From Diphasiastrum complanatum (lineage: Eukaryota > Streptophyta > Lycopodiopsida > Lycopodiales > Lycopodiaceae), in NCBI GenBank assembly GCA_029204225.1, contig CM055101.1, forward strand, positions 46,677,906 to 46,741,905: a stretch of DNA of 64,000 nt, given 5' to 3'. The notes under the pieces are model-generated. The model did no database searches, was not told where the DNA came from, and saw nothing but the letters and a program-made list of their open reading frames with translations. Below, in pieces: positions 20,721-31,373 of this stretch. Numbering within the stretch: the first letter of the stretch is position 1; every line of letters starts with the position of its first letter. The position numbers and the translations under genes were made by a program.

Positions 20721-21085
20721 GCTTGTTCTTTGAAGCATTCTACTCATGTTTGGTGATTATTCTTAGTTGGATCAAGCAAGCTTGTAAGTTGACTCTTTCC
20801 ACTCCTATGTGTTCTTGTTGACCAGATCAATATAGCTCTAGCCTCTATGCAATCTTATTTTTGCCTCTTTCCACTTTATTAGTATGTTGTTCTTTTGATG
20901 CATTGATCGATCATTTTTGAGTTCATTAAACATCAAATAAACTTGAAAAAAAAAAAAAAAATTTCAGCCATTAGTCTTTTTTCCAAAAGAAAAGTTTGCG
21001 ATCAGAACAACGGATCGCTTACGTTTTAGAACATGATTTGTTACAACCATGCTAGGATTACAGATAGTTCTAGCATTGAATTAGA

Positions 21086-21811
21086 GATAGTGCATAAACA
21101 AGTAACTTTAGCCATCCAACTCAACCACTAGGTTAGAGCTCTTTCCAAGAGCCCAACACAATTACGCATATATGAAGGACCGAATGGTCCCGACAGCATA
21201 CCGTTGGTGTCCCGGACCAAATGGTCTTGACAGCATACCTTTGGCATCTCGGGACTTTGAAGTGGCCTTACAACTGGCACTTTTACTGAACATTGAAACC
21301 CAGGAGGTAATTAGAGTCAGTTTGAGGAAAATCTCACGTTATTTATGAATCTGAGAAGGTTAGATTTTAAGTGTGTGACAGGCCTTAGTCTCCGGGGCCC
21401 CGGCATGCCAAGGTGGCCACCAGGACAACATTCCAGCAAGGGGAGCTGAAACTTGGTTGGAGCTCGCCCTGAGTTGGAACCTACATCCCCCTATAGTTAT
21501 GGTGGAATTCACCACCTCCCCTCATAGCAAGTGCTTAGACCAAAGTGGAAAGCACGTTTTTCTCTTTCTAAAATTTATTGATCCCCAGGCTTTCTCTAAT
21601 CATGCCTAGATTGTGTGAGGTGATTGCACATTGATTAGAGCTCTCTAAACTTTGCTAGATGTGATCAAAGTTTCTGTGCCATAGGAACTTGGTACTGGCT
21701 GGATATTGGTTGCAGTGGCACTGGGAGCAGTAGCGGCCCTGCTGGCACCAGGAACAATGCTGGCACCAGTGGCTGAGAGTAAAGCTTGCACTTGTAGCTA
21801 GCTTTACAACA
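21086..21811 (-). mobile_element. inverted copy of the 1838-3050 LTR, truncated
   Basis: The minus strand begins TGTTGTAAAGCTAGCT at 21811 and follows the LTR at 1838 through the accagtgg.../cagcacc block, gattgcacat-like, ccccaggctt, agcacgtttttctc, the ccaaggtgg/ccttgg block, aatctcac, and gctctaacct to about 21086. Homology to the last ~350 bp of the 1838 LTR is not seen. No internal coding flanks it, so it is a solo or fragmentary LTR. Flanks do not show a target duplication. Confidence 0.75.
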
Positions 21812-22986
21812 GGTTTTCAGTCACCGTGGCTCGGGCGTTGAAGCTGATTTTTGATCTTCAGTTTCTCTGTAGTTTGGAGTAACATGAAAAGTCAAAACAG
21901 CATTAGTCAGTTTAGAATTTCAGAAAAAGCATCTCATTATTGGAAACAAGATATTGATCACCTCAAAAATCAGTTTGGATGTGGAAAGGTGTTAAAGAGT
22001 ACTAGCAATGACGTGCAATTTTGAACCATTCTTGGCCTTTGTTTTACTTTGTTTAGGAAGAACCAATGTTTTTTTTGCAACGAGTGTATCAAGCGATCGT
22101 TGTGAAGTCATAAGATTGACCATCATGGTCATAGAGTGCAGTTGCAAGTAAAATTAGAACCTTTCAATGTATGTGAACACAAGCTACTTCATGCAACCTG
22201 TTCCATTGGCATTCCCACAAGGCCTATTAATGTGGAGCAGTCACAATTATGCAGGGATGAACCTACTAGTTTAAGGAAGTAAAAATTTGTGCTGTAGAGA
22301 AAATGACATCAGACCTTTTCTTATGTGGCTTGAAACTAGGAACTTATTGCAAAAAACCAGCTCAGAACTGGTAATTTTTGCTCTGAAAAATTTGTAAGAA
22401 TCACCTGCTGAGGAATGACTTCCTGACCAGCTGCTGCCATGGGTAGTGATTGATGGGTGGTAAATGAGTGATAGATATGAACCAGAGCGGGATGCTTTGC
22501 CCTGTGACTTACAGAAGCAAAATGGAGCCTGATCATGGTAACTTCTGAAAAGCCATAAATTAAATATTTGAAGATGATATGTGTGCAGCTGTTAGAATTC
22601 CTGGTTCAGGTACGTGAAGGAAATCAGAATCAGATACCTTTTTGAACTGAATTCCTGGTGTCCAGCTGTGGAGAGAGGTCAGCACATTATAAGACCTGAA
22701 TTGGTGCCCTTCTCTGTCCTTGTGATTACACGCTTCATGCAAAGAATAACAGGTTGCAACAGCTCAGCAAAATATTGAATACCAAGGCCTCAGGCTGGCA
22801 CCTAATATATGTTTTACAAAGTCACCTCATCTTTTTGCAAGCTATGTTGGGATTCTCAATCTCTGTTTAGAGAACTCCAAAACCAAGTGAGTGATCAAGA
22901 TCTTGGTATTTGATTCTAAGTTACAATGTTAGGATCAATTAAAATTAGGAAATAGGGAGTAAATGAGGAGAGGTGAAGGAAAGCAT

Positions 22987-22988
<2 letters not shown>
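21812..22988. other. no recognisable gene
   Basis: About 1.2 kb without family motifs. Minus-strand short frames at 22336-22742 look incidental. Confidence 0.5.

Positions 22989-23056
<68 letters not shown>
22989..23056. repeat. (GA)34 microsatellite, left flank of the LINE
   Basis: A 68-bp uninterrupted GA run directly abuts the 3' end of the minus-strand LINE. Confidence 0.97.
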
Positions 23057-23059
<3 letters not shown>

Positions 23060-23441
23060 AAAATTTAGAATTATTAATATCAACGTCTTTTGGTACCCAA
23101 AGGTACATAAGACAAAAAAGAGAGTACAAGCGTGAGGAGCATTGTCGGCGTACGGACTTATTTACTAATGAAAAGAAAAGAACTAGTATATCTATCCCTC
23201 TATCTCTAAGAAAAAGTATCAAAGCTTAAGAGCGAGCTGAAAGTAATGAGTGATGGTAGTAGTGGAGCATGATGTAGGCTGGCAAGAAGCACGTGAAGTC
23301 CTGGTAGCATTGGATCTAGCGGAAGCATGTGAAACTCTCTGTGTCTTCGATCTTTGAACAGGGACTTCAAAATCCTCAATTGAAATATCCTCTCCGTCTC
23401 GCTTTTGGAAGAACTGGGTAATATGAGCCTAACTGTGATCT

Positions 23442-23669
23442 CTATTTGAGAGCGTAGGTAGAAGTGAAGCTCGTAGAGTATACATCTCTCAAAAGAAGAC
23501 CTACACATCTGGGGTCTGGATACTCAAGGAAGGATCTCAGTGTGAGAGGAGTATCTCTGTATAAACAATGGTATCGTCCTCTAATCTCATAATATACTGG
23601 ACAACGAAAGATGAAATGAAACTCATCCTCCACCTCCTGAAGAGAGCAAAGCTGACATATCCTCTGCAA
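23442..23669 (-). pseudogene. LINE C-terminal zinc-binding region
   Basis: This piece encodes CQLCSLQEVEDEFHFIFRC then PVYYEIR, the C-x2-C...H-x4-C motif with the 'E.HF.F.CP.Y...R' context found at the C-terminus of plant LINE reverse transcriptases. It is thought to help bind template or target nucleic acid. The frame stops at 23442 and the remaining ~385 bp to 23057 is 3' untranslated sequence. Confidence 0.75.
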
Positions 23670-23933
23670 TCTGGGAGTGTCTGTGTATCCACCTGTCTCG
23701 ATAGCAAGCTGGTGAGAAGAGACTCGAAGCTGTCCTATACGGTATCTCAGACCAAAAGAGAGCGACTGTGTAAGATATGCTGAAGGATAGACATGCCTAT
23801 AGCGTCCAGCCGTAATAGATATGTGCCATGAAAGTGTATCTTGACCCTATCCGGATCGAGATGTGACCATATAGTAGGTATGTAACTCCGATAAATTTGT
23901 TGTCTGATATAAGCATGGGTCCCGCTCGGAAGA

Positions 23934-24339
23934 TCAAGTGTAGATAACCCCCAAGTCTAAAGAAGGCCAAGAATGTTTGGCTCCCTGTCCAGCAATGGCA
24001 CGAGATGAGGTGAGAGTAGCAACAACGTATTTGGAAGTATCTAGATTTGATACCCTGTGAAGAAAGGTAATGATCTGAAAGATAGCAGCGATAACCAAGG
24101 GAGGGGAAGCAAACTCCGCTAGTATGATATCATGTGGCACCAAGAGCTTAGCCCGGATCATCCTGCTGAGCATGAGAATGTGGATACGAGGAGATCCCTC
24201 CATGTATTGCTTGATAAATCAGGGCACCAAGTCTCAGCAGAGTATAAAACAACTGGGGAGACAGTAGTAGAAAATAGTAAGCATCTGGTAGCACGGTCCT
24301 GCACATAGTATGTGGAACAAAATCTCTCCATATGAACAA
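23934..24339 (-). pseudogene. LINE region between RT and zinc motif
   Basis: Two overlapping frames (24339-24148 and 24203-23934) show hydrophobic, helix-rich sequence with ALIYQAIHGGISSYPHSHA and LARRMIRAKLLV-like segments. This is the expected place for the RT thumb and connection region. Frames shift at about 24200. Assigned by position between the RT and the CCHC motif. Confidence 0.55.
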
Positions 24340-24374
24340 GAGCGGTATGCCCTTACGGAGCCTGGTGAGGGCTA

Positions 24375-24955
24375 CTAGTCGAAATGTGAAAGGACTCCCA
24401 AATAGGTGTAAGAGGTCACGATCTCAATCGGCAGCTCGTCATAGTTGAATACCACATCTCTCATATGCTGTCTATTAGTGTTGAACACCATAATCTTAGT
24501 CTTCTTAATGTTAACCGTCAATCCCCATAGCTGACAAAAGTGATGTAAAGCAGAAAGGTGTCTTTGTAAACCAGCTGCAGAGGATGAGAGAAGAATCACA
24601 TCATCAACATATAAGAGAATGGGGATAATAATGTCCGCTAAAGGACAGCCCTCTCCACCTTCCTCGCGAATAATCCGCTCGAGATCATCAATATATAGTG
24701 CAAAGAGAGTGGGTGATAAGGGACAAACTGACTTCACTCCAATGGTAGAATGTATATGTGGGGACCAGCCATTACCATCTCTGAAGTGTGCCAAAACTCG
24801 CTCATATAAAGTAATGATCGCAGCAATAGTCTCCTTTGTAAAGCCAAGTGAAGATAACCTCTAGAAAAGGAGATGTCTCGGAATAGAGTCAAAAGCTTTG
24901 CGAAAGGCCACAAAGCAACAATAAACTCTCTGTTTCCAATGTCGAGCCTCCTCAA
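24375..24955 (-). pseudogene. LINE reverse transcriptase, catalytic part
   Basis: Frame 24794-24375 contains GVKSVCPLSPTLFALYIDDLE (the family's G.+QGCPLSP..F...ID motif; 'RQG' is changed to 'KSV'), LLYVDDVILL (the YVDD catalytic box), the LTVNIKKTKIM motif and SYTYLGV. Frame 24955-24734 upstream holds IPRHLLF-equivalent sequence shifted out of frame (motif with the first catalytic Asp). At least one frameshift near 24795-24870 separates them. Confidence 0.85.
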
Positions 24956-24964
24956 TAATGCATC

Positions 24965-25759
24965 TCAAAATGAAGATCTTAGAGTATCTGGTCTGGCACG
25001 TAACTCCTCAGTCTCAACAAAAGATCCAGTAACTGTCTGTAATATAGAACCATAAATCTTAGCCAGAGTGTGACCAATCGTGATGGTGCGGTAGTTTTCT
25101 ACACTCATGGGATCACCTGCCTTGAGGATGGGATGAAGGATATTAGTACACCATGCCGTGGGAAAACCAGAAGTCACAGCAGTGTCAAAAACATGAGCAA
25201 TGTAGGGAGAGATAAGGTGTGCTACAGGCTTTAGGAAGTCTACGTTAAAAGAGTGATAATCAGTGGTTCTATGAAGTTTGGCATGTTTAATGGCGTTTTC
25301 AACCATGTGTGGACTAAAAAGCGAGCTGTGGGCAGGTCTTGGTGAGAGTAAGGTAGGAGGAGAGTCCATGGTATATAGTTTCGTGGCATATTCGATCCAG
25401 GATTCAATGGATATGGGGGCTAATGTCGAAGAGTTTCGAGTGAAGTGTTTCCAGAAAAAGGAGGAGGAAGGGGAATCTAAAGAGTCGATCAATCTTTGGC
25501 AAAATGATCGCAGGTACGTTATCTTCTTTGTTCTGGTGGTTCTATGGAGTATTGCAGGGGAGTGTAACCTGGCATATGCCACATGCTTGTGAAGAGAGCG
25601 GCATTCTACACCATACCATCGGTTGTGAACATGTCTATGAGATGGTATCGTCTTGATGGGGAAAGATGAGGACGCAGCAGTTAAAAGGGATGTAGAGAGA
25701 AGAGTGGCTTGTTGGTCAAGTGATGCCGTGAACGGGAAGTTAGTAAGCGATTGGGACAC
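24965..25759 (-). pseudogene. LINE: linker and N-terminal reverse transcriptase
   Basis: A 264-codon piece has a charged linker of ~150 residues, then DFLKPVAHLISPYIAHVFDTA, HPILKAGDPMSVENYRTITI and GHTLAKIYGSIL. The 'P..K.GD......YR.I......K....I' order is the N-terminal finger of non-LTR RT. The frame ends soon after at 24965 in the segment where the 'Q.GF' motif should be. The Met at 25759 is internal. Confidence 0.85.
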
Positions 25760-25818
25760 GGTTGTGGTGTAATTTGTAAGTCCAGAGTGGGTAAAAGGGA
25801 CACATTTACGAGTGGAAG

Positions 25819-26298
25819 TTATGTGACCAAGTGAGAGGTGTAAGAGTGAGTGATAGGAAATGGTAGGAGAGGTGTAATGGAGAAGTCAGAGATTTGAGGG
25901 ATCAAAGCAGGTGATCCAATAAAGTAGTCAACTACACTATGTCTTCCACCACGAGGATAACATGTATATGCTGATGAGGAAGGCCACTGTGTGAGGCCAT
26001 TCAAGATGAAGAGCGTGTGTCTCTGCAAGAGTGATCAACTGCTCCCCAAAAGATGTAGCTAGAGTGTATGCATCCTGTGATACCTGATCTAGTCCCATAT
26101 CCAAAGGGTGAAGCCTGAGAAAGTCAGTATCGCATGAAATTCCGTTTGTCTGGAGCTTGTGCGGGCTTTGAAATCTCCTGCTAATAAAATGTAACTCTGC
26201 TGAGAAAAAATAGCAATATCATCTGAGAGTGCCTGAAATGGGTCCTCACCAAATTCAGCAAACGCCGAAGTTTGTGGAGCAAAATAGCATAGAGCCAT
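25819..26298 (-). pseudogene. LINE endonuclease, C-terminal part
   Basis: Two pieces encode the second half of an exonuclease/endonuclease/phosphatase fold: YFAPQTSAFAEFGEDPFQ, YILLAGDFKARTS (family GDFNA; Asn to Lys at a catalytic position) in 26298-26089, and YPRGGRHSVVDYFIGSP (the 'S.IDYI' motif) in 26028-25819. The endonuclease nicks target DNA to start insertion. The N-terminal half is absent because the element is truncated at 26334. The two pieces are separated by a frame break at about 26030-26090. Confidence 0.8.
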
Positions 26299-26332
26299 AT
26301 AAATGTCCTAAGATATTCCCAATAGTGACCCA

Positions 26333-26334
<2 letters not shown>

Positions 26335-26394
<60 letters not shown>
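26335..26394. repeat. (AG)30 microsatellite, right flank of the LINE
   Basis: A 60-bp uninterrupted AG run directly abuts the truncated 5' end of the LINE and is in the same phase and strand sense as the tract at 22989-23056. Confidence 0.97.
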
Positions 26395-26396
<2 letters not shown>

Positions 26397-26906
26397 TCCA
26401 GTCATTTTTTTAATTGAGAGATTTTGAATTTCTAGCTGTGAACAAGGCTGGTGTGCAAATTGAAATGAGGCCCTAGAAAATAGGAGTACTCCCACATGGT
26501 CCATTTTGTCCTCCTCCATGCTATTGTTGTAATGGAAAGCAAGATGCAAGTAGTTATGGTAGTCTCATTTTACTCTATGCCTGGGCATAGTTTCCAGCCG
26601 ATTTGAATGGGACCAATTTGTCTCCTTTGAACCAATTCGAATCGGAAAACAGTTTGAATGGTCTTTTTTCTGCTCTGTTTTGTTTTTTTTCCAAATGCTA
26701 AGCCTTTACAATGCTTTATACACTACTACTAGTAACTATTGTGTGCATTGATTAGTCTACATGTTTGTGCATTGAAGTTTGAGAGTCAAGATTGGTAGTT
26801 TGGTTACCTCCTTTAGCAATTTGAGTTGCGAGCAGAAACTTATGCAATTGAACAAACATGAATGATGATCGTAAATACATCATGCTAGAAACTCATGACT
26901 ACATAG

Positions 26907-26960
<54 letters not shown>

Positions 26961-27609
26961 AAAAAAAAAAAAAGAAGCCAAAGTGCAACTGCATGAATCA
27001 TTAGCTGACCAAAAGTGATACTTGGAAGACAAATTACAATACTAAAAAATTCAAATCACGATAAAATAATAGAATTGATAATTAATGACTAATCAACCCT
27101 TTTTTTCCCCTCTAGTTCTAACCAGCTCCGAACAATTCATTCATTTTGAATGACAGTTCGAGGTCCAAATCGTGATTCGTGGAAACCTCCAATTTATTCT
27201 ATCTTAGAGTAGTCCTTTAGTACTGTACTTGTGATCATTGCATTATTTGAAACTTCCGTCTCCAATTCAAAAACTCAAGATTTTTTTGTGCAAGATCATG
27301 TCACACATTGAATGGTCTTGTGGGACTACTTCCAAGAAATGAATGTAGTCAACAAATAATAGCAAACCTATGATAAGGTTGGTTGCCTTATGTCTTTGTG
27401 AGTAAATCCCTTAAAGCTAAGATTTGGACTCTTTTTTTGTAAAATTTAGTACTTGCATATGTGTTGTCTTTATGGTTCTATTTTATTATATGAAGCTTGC
27501 ACTTATTTCTACCAGTTGTATAATCTTTTCATCAATCTTATTTTCTTGTAGCATCATGGATATTTTGATCAACGCTAATGACTTATTGACGTATGATAAA
27601 CTTAACATT
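26395..27609. other. no gene; (CT)n at 26908-26958
   Basis: AT-rich sequence without recognisable coding. It contains a 51-bp CT run followed by an A-run (26961-26973). Confidence 0.6.
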
Positions 27610-27893
27610 TGTTACGGCGTGGGTCAGTGGCATGCATGCATACCATGCAGTAGGTATGAGGTCCAGTAATGCTCATGCAGACACATGCATGACAGTTAAG
27701 AGCCATGCAGTGGATTGGGGTTCCTCATGCATCAGTAACTCATGCATGCAGCATGAAACAGGAGTGTCAGTTGCAACTGCCACCTATCGCATGCAAAAAC
27801 CCACACTGGGCTACGAGGGGCATTCTATAAGAGAATGCATTGGCTGGGTGGATTAGACCCTTTGACTTTCCTTTGGTTTTGCTGTTCCTAACA
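27610..27893 (+). mobile_element. 5' LTR (284 bp) with a downstream primer-binding site
   Basis: The block begins TGTTACGGCGTGGG and ends GTTCCTAACA (TGTTA...TAACA inverted ends). One base later the primer-binding site TGGTATCAGAACC starts. It contains a dense CATGCA cluster and a TATAA at 27826. The start is set by the inverted ends; no 3' partner LTR was found, so the element is incomplete or its 3' half is lost. Confidence 0.65.
27631..27795. promoter_or_regulatory. cluster of ten RY (CATGCA) motifs in LTR U3
   Basis: I count ten CATGCA hexamers on the + strand, including the overlapping pairs CATGCATGCA at 27631-27640 and near 27749, ending about 30 bp before a TATAA at 27826-27830. CATGCA(TG) is the RY element bound by plant B3-domain factors of the ABI3/FUS3/LEC2 group. 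A role in LTR transcription is inferred. Confidence 0.6.
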
Positions 27894-27894
27894 T

Positions 27895-27907
27895 TGGTAT
27901 CAGAACC
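27895..27907 (+). other. primer-binding site (tRNA-iMet type)
   Basis: TGGTATCAGAACC matches the complement of the 3' end of plant initiator Met tRNA with one or two changes (standard TGGTATCAGAGCC) and sits one base after an LTR end. Confidence 0.7.
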
Positions 27908-28989
27908 ATAGCCTTCCTTGCCTACAGTGTGTCAGTTTTTTGTGCTATCAGTCAAGCAGATTCGGAGTCAGTGTGAAGGACAACGCTCTTCTGGAGGGGA
28001 TTTTTTTTCAGTCCTACCTGCAGATTTTCCAATGCACTTTTCCAGCCTTTTCAGTCCCCTCGGAAAAGGATATTTCCAATGTTTTTCTGAGAACCTGTTG
28101 GGCGCATTTCAACAAACAATTAGCACAGATCAGCCTCTCAAAAATCAAGCTTGCATGATCAGTTCTTTAGCAGTGGTCCAAGCAGATTTTCTAGCTTGTT
28201 TCCCACGTTGTTTCTTAAAAAAAGCCAGCACCCAGATTGCAAGGAAACTTTCAAAATTTTCAAGGCCTATATACTGATTTTCCAGCCGGGTTCAGCACTC
28301 CATTGCGTGCTAGTTTTGGAGATTCATCTATTGATTTCCAGCGACCTCCATTCTGACTTTTTGGGTGCACTTTTTCAGGCAAATCAGCGCTTTTCTGAGA
28401 CAGTATCTAGCGCATTCTTGCAGAACATTTTGGCTGCAGGTTCAATGTGTTTACTTCTGAAAAAAACGGTGCCTTGTCAGAGTTGAACATCAGCTTCTAA
28501 ATTAGCTATTTTATCTATTTGCTGTCAAACAAACACAGTGCCTTTCGACCCTCAGTTTCAGCAGATTGTTGGGCATATTCAACTCCTATTGCATGCAATT
28601 GGTGCCTTTGATTCAACAACATGCAACTCAGAAGACAGTTCATGCAATAGCTTCAACAGAAATTTCCAATCCAACAATTTCACTGTTATGGCTTGGCTTT
28701 TGTGGTATACTACCACAATGTTCTTGTTTTATGTTTTAGCTTTCATCTTCTAACTCCGACAAGACGACTCATGAGGATAATCTAGTTTTCCCAAGAAGAG
28801 CCATAGACGAGCTCCAAGAAGAAGCCATTCATTTTCGAGTGCAATGGACATGATGAGGAGTACGAATGTTTAACACTGAAGAATTTGTGTCTATGAGCAA
28901 TTAAAAACCTTAGTATGAGATTTAAAACAAACTTTAGCCAACATAACAACTAAACATGATAAATCGTTTGTCGATATGAAATGTTTTTG
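27908..28989 (+). other. leader-like region of the 27610 element, no clear gene
   Basis: The + strand frames at 27918-28277, 28151-28486 and 28538-28753 overlap in different frames, are Phe/Ser-rich and have no motif. Typical of a long untranslated leader after a primer-binding site. Confidence 0.45.
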
Positions 28990-29180
28990 CCAGCCTAGTT
29001 AAAGACTCTTTGGTAACCTCTACACCTCTAGTCTGAGTTCCTAGTACATCTCAATATGCCATATCTCCCTTAGTTTTTACAAATCCAAGAGATAGCAGAC
29101 CAAACTCTAGTACTTTCAAAGATTTAAAACCACCAACTTTTAATAGGAAAGAAAAAGTCGAAAACACAGACATACTTCAA
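28990..29180 (+). pseudogene. possible retrotransposon gag scrap
   Basis: A + strand stretch encodes STFKDLKPPTFNRKEKVENTD, which resembles the start of a gypsy-type gag ('L..P.F.G....D...W'). It is short and flanked by stops. It could be the gag of the 27610 element or an independent remnant. Confidence 0.35.
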
Positions 29181-29239
29181 ACTTTTCTTAGCAAGTGAGA
29201 AAATATCACGGAAGTGGATGTCTCAATTGCCGATCTCCA

Positions 29240-31140
29240 CTAATAGGTGCCTTTGAAGTGCCATCTACTGCTTTCGTGGCACAGATCTTTGATCCATTGC
29301 CTCATATTATGATTTTTGTTTTTGGAATTCAAGTTTGAATGAATTTTTGATGTCAATGGTTGATCAACTGGTCTTGACTTAAGAGAGAAATATGTAGCTG
29401 CTACCTTGCGCTTATGTGTTCTTGTAACCACTGTAATTGTTGTAGTTGGACAATGTGATTTTATTGGAGAGATCAATGGTGTATTTGCATAGAATCCTTT
29501 TGGATCAATAGAATCATATTTACAAGTGCGTGAGTTTTTGGATACATTTGGTCTTGCAGGTCAATCCTTATAGCTATGTCCATATCCATAATCTCGACAA
29601 AAAGATGTGTACTAGCCTTTATTATGACATTCTACTATTCGATGATTTTCCCCACATCCAAAACCAACATTTTGATAGCTTTATCAATTGCCTTTGTTGT
29701 TTGCAATAATATAGATGACATAGTACTCGTTGATTGTTGTTTCATTAAATAGTTTTGTCGACATTTAAGATTGAACAAAGTTCTGTTGTGGTACTACTTT
29801 TGATTTCGTTGCCATCAAATTTAATTGGGCTCTTTGATTTTTTGGAGGTGTTGTTATCGACAATCTTTGTGGGGCCACTCTTATTCTTGGTGTTGGATTA
29901 TGAGCTCTTTGATGATATCCAAACGAAGCTCTTCTTTGTTGGATAATTTATAGATTAAATGGACAATAAGCCGTCTCATCTGATGAAGCATTACATAGAT
30001 GACCATATCTGTTTGCCGATCTCTGCTTCAACATTGGACATTCATTAGTCTTATGGTTGTGGGTACAAATTGAATACCATACATTCTCCCTTTTTTAAAA
30101 TTGTTGTGATGCAGCTTCCGATTGACTAACGATTGGAGTTTGTATTGGTTTTAGCTTTTGATCAAACTGTGCTATCAACTATTGAATCTGTAATTGATGT
30201 TATTAATCCAACTTTTCCATTTGATTCATTATCAACTGTGTGGTTGCATTTGAAGAGTTAGAAGCTAAGATATTCAAAGTGGAGGTGGGATGCGTAAGGT
30301 CTAGGAACATGGTCTGATTCATCATTGGATCCTTCATCTTCCTCTCTTACTGCATTTTTCGTTGCCTCGTGCAACATTTTGTATTGCTCCCTCTTCATTT
30401 GAGCTTACACTTGATGCTTTTTGACAATGCGGCTAGAAACCATGTGTTCATTGCATGATCTGGAGTCAACATTATATTACATTTAGATTGGAAATATTTG
30501 ACTCACCCAAGCTGCTTTTACTACTTTCCAATCATTGTGTTCTTGAGCAGTCTAATTGAAGTACCAATCCAATGTTGCTCCCGTAAGTGCCCTAGGAAAC
30601 AACTTGAATTTATTAACTGGAGTAGTTTCTCCATGGATCTCACATGCTTTTCCATAAATATGAAGGAATTTGATTGGATCAAAAAATCCATCATAGTTCG
30701 GTATCTTTAATCTCGTCATTTTTTTTATTATATGGTGGGTTGGTGGATGATCGAAATCCATAGTTTCTCCTTTCTTGTCATGCAATAATTATTTTCAAGG
30801 GAGGAATGCCTATTCACAAGATGTTATGCAAGCTTTCATATAAAATCTAACCACAGCCCAGACATTAACCTTAATCAATCCACAAATCAAAATTTGTTTT
30901 TCCTCTCTCTCTCTCTCTCTCTCTTCTCTCTTAAAGATAGCAAGAAACATGAAGATCAAATAATCACAAGAAGCATAAATGGAAAAACTACACAAGATGA
31001 GAGTGATGAAGCAAGAGGATGTCCAATTGTCAAAATGGTAGACTCTCCAACTTTTAATTGAACATGAAAATGAAGTACAAGAAACCACTATTTAAAGTGG
31101 GGTTTAGGCATTTGGCCCTTTTACCTATTGGCCAATTTCT
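29240..31140 (-). mobile_element. gypsy relic F1 (gag and leader)
   Basis: Minus-strand remains of a gypsy gag with its promoter-proximal part. It is a diverged duplicate of 45352-46877: the two can be aligned from the 'ccttatagctatgtc' block (29567/45355) through to 'ccactatttaaagtgg' (31090/46856). Zinc-knuckle-like coding lies at about 29560-29640 and 29990-30070 (SICTHNHKTNECPMLK). Stops and shifts break it throughout. Confidence 0.7.
30552..30785 (-). pseudogene. gypsy gag capsid N-terminal part (F1)
   Basis: A 77-codon frame includes MTRLKIPNYDGFFDPIKFLH then IYGKACEIHGETTP and GATLDWYFN, the 'K.P.Y.G..DP..FL...E..C...G......KL..F...L.G.A..WY' pattern of plant gypsy gag. Its partner in F2 (46588-46325) is close. 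It is cut at the end by a stop right after DWYFN. Confidence 0.75.
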
Positions 31141-31258
31141 ACCTTCCTAAACTTCAAAAGAAAAAAAAAATAGATGAGAAACACCTTTTATTTATCTAAC
31201 TTGTTTTTTAGGTCTCTAATTGATTTAATTTCGCAATGGCCTTAAAAGTTCTTTTATT

Positions 31259-31273
31259 TTTAACTAGATAATG
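31259..31273. repeat. 15-bp target-site duplication, left
   Basis: TTTAACTAGATAATG, repeated perfectly at 31359-31373 around an 85-bp tRNA-like insert. Confidence 0.9.
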
Positions 31274-31358
31274 CTTCTTGGTTTTCAAGGGGAGGCTCGA
31301 ACTTGGGACCAAAGAAACTTTGGATGCCAAGCCAACCAACTGAGCCAACCCCGTTGGG
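31274..31358 (-). mobile_element. 85-bp tRNA-derived retroposon (SINE-like)
   Basis: On the minus strand a pol III A box TGGCTCAGTTGG (consensus TRGCNNAGYNGG) is followed about 45 bp later by a B-box-like AAGTTCGAGCC (consensus GGTTCGANNCC). Short complementary ends (GGGG/CCCC) fit an acceptor stem, and the tail after the tRNA part is only TTGAAAACCAAGAAG. Perfect 15-bp direct repeats flank it, the hallmark of LINE-type target-primed insertion. It is far shorter than most plant SINEs, so it could be a truncated SINE or a retroposed tRNA. Confidence 0.75.
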
Positions 31359-31373
31359 TTTAACTAGATAATG
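31359..31373. repeat. 15-bp target-site duplication, right
   Basis: TTTAACTAGATAATG, identical to 31259-31273 and exactly 100 bp from it. Confidence 0.9.

Larger units (their letters stand above)
23057..26334 (-). mobile_element. 5'-truncated LINE (non-LTR retrotransposon)
   Basis: The minus strand holds, in order, the C-terminal part of an apurinic-type endonuclease, a non-LTR reverse transcriptase with a YVDD box, and a C-terminal CCHC zinc-binding motif, followed by an untranslated end that runs straight into (TC)n with no poly(A). The first ~90 residues of the endonuclease are missing at 26334, the usual 5' truncation. Several frameshifts make it inactive. Both ends abut (GA)n on the + strand. 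Confidence 0.88.

Noticed and set aside
22336-22742. Minus-strand frames with donor/acceptor-like strings
   Set aside because: No consistent frame across the supposed junctions and no family similarity.
26181-26549. Open frame with a long Ser-Leu repeat
   Set aside because: It is the translation of the (GA)n tract on the minus strand joined to shifted LINE sequence, not a gene.
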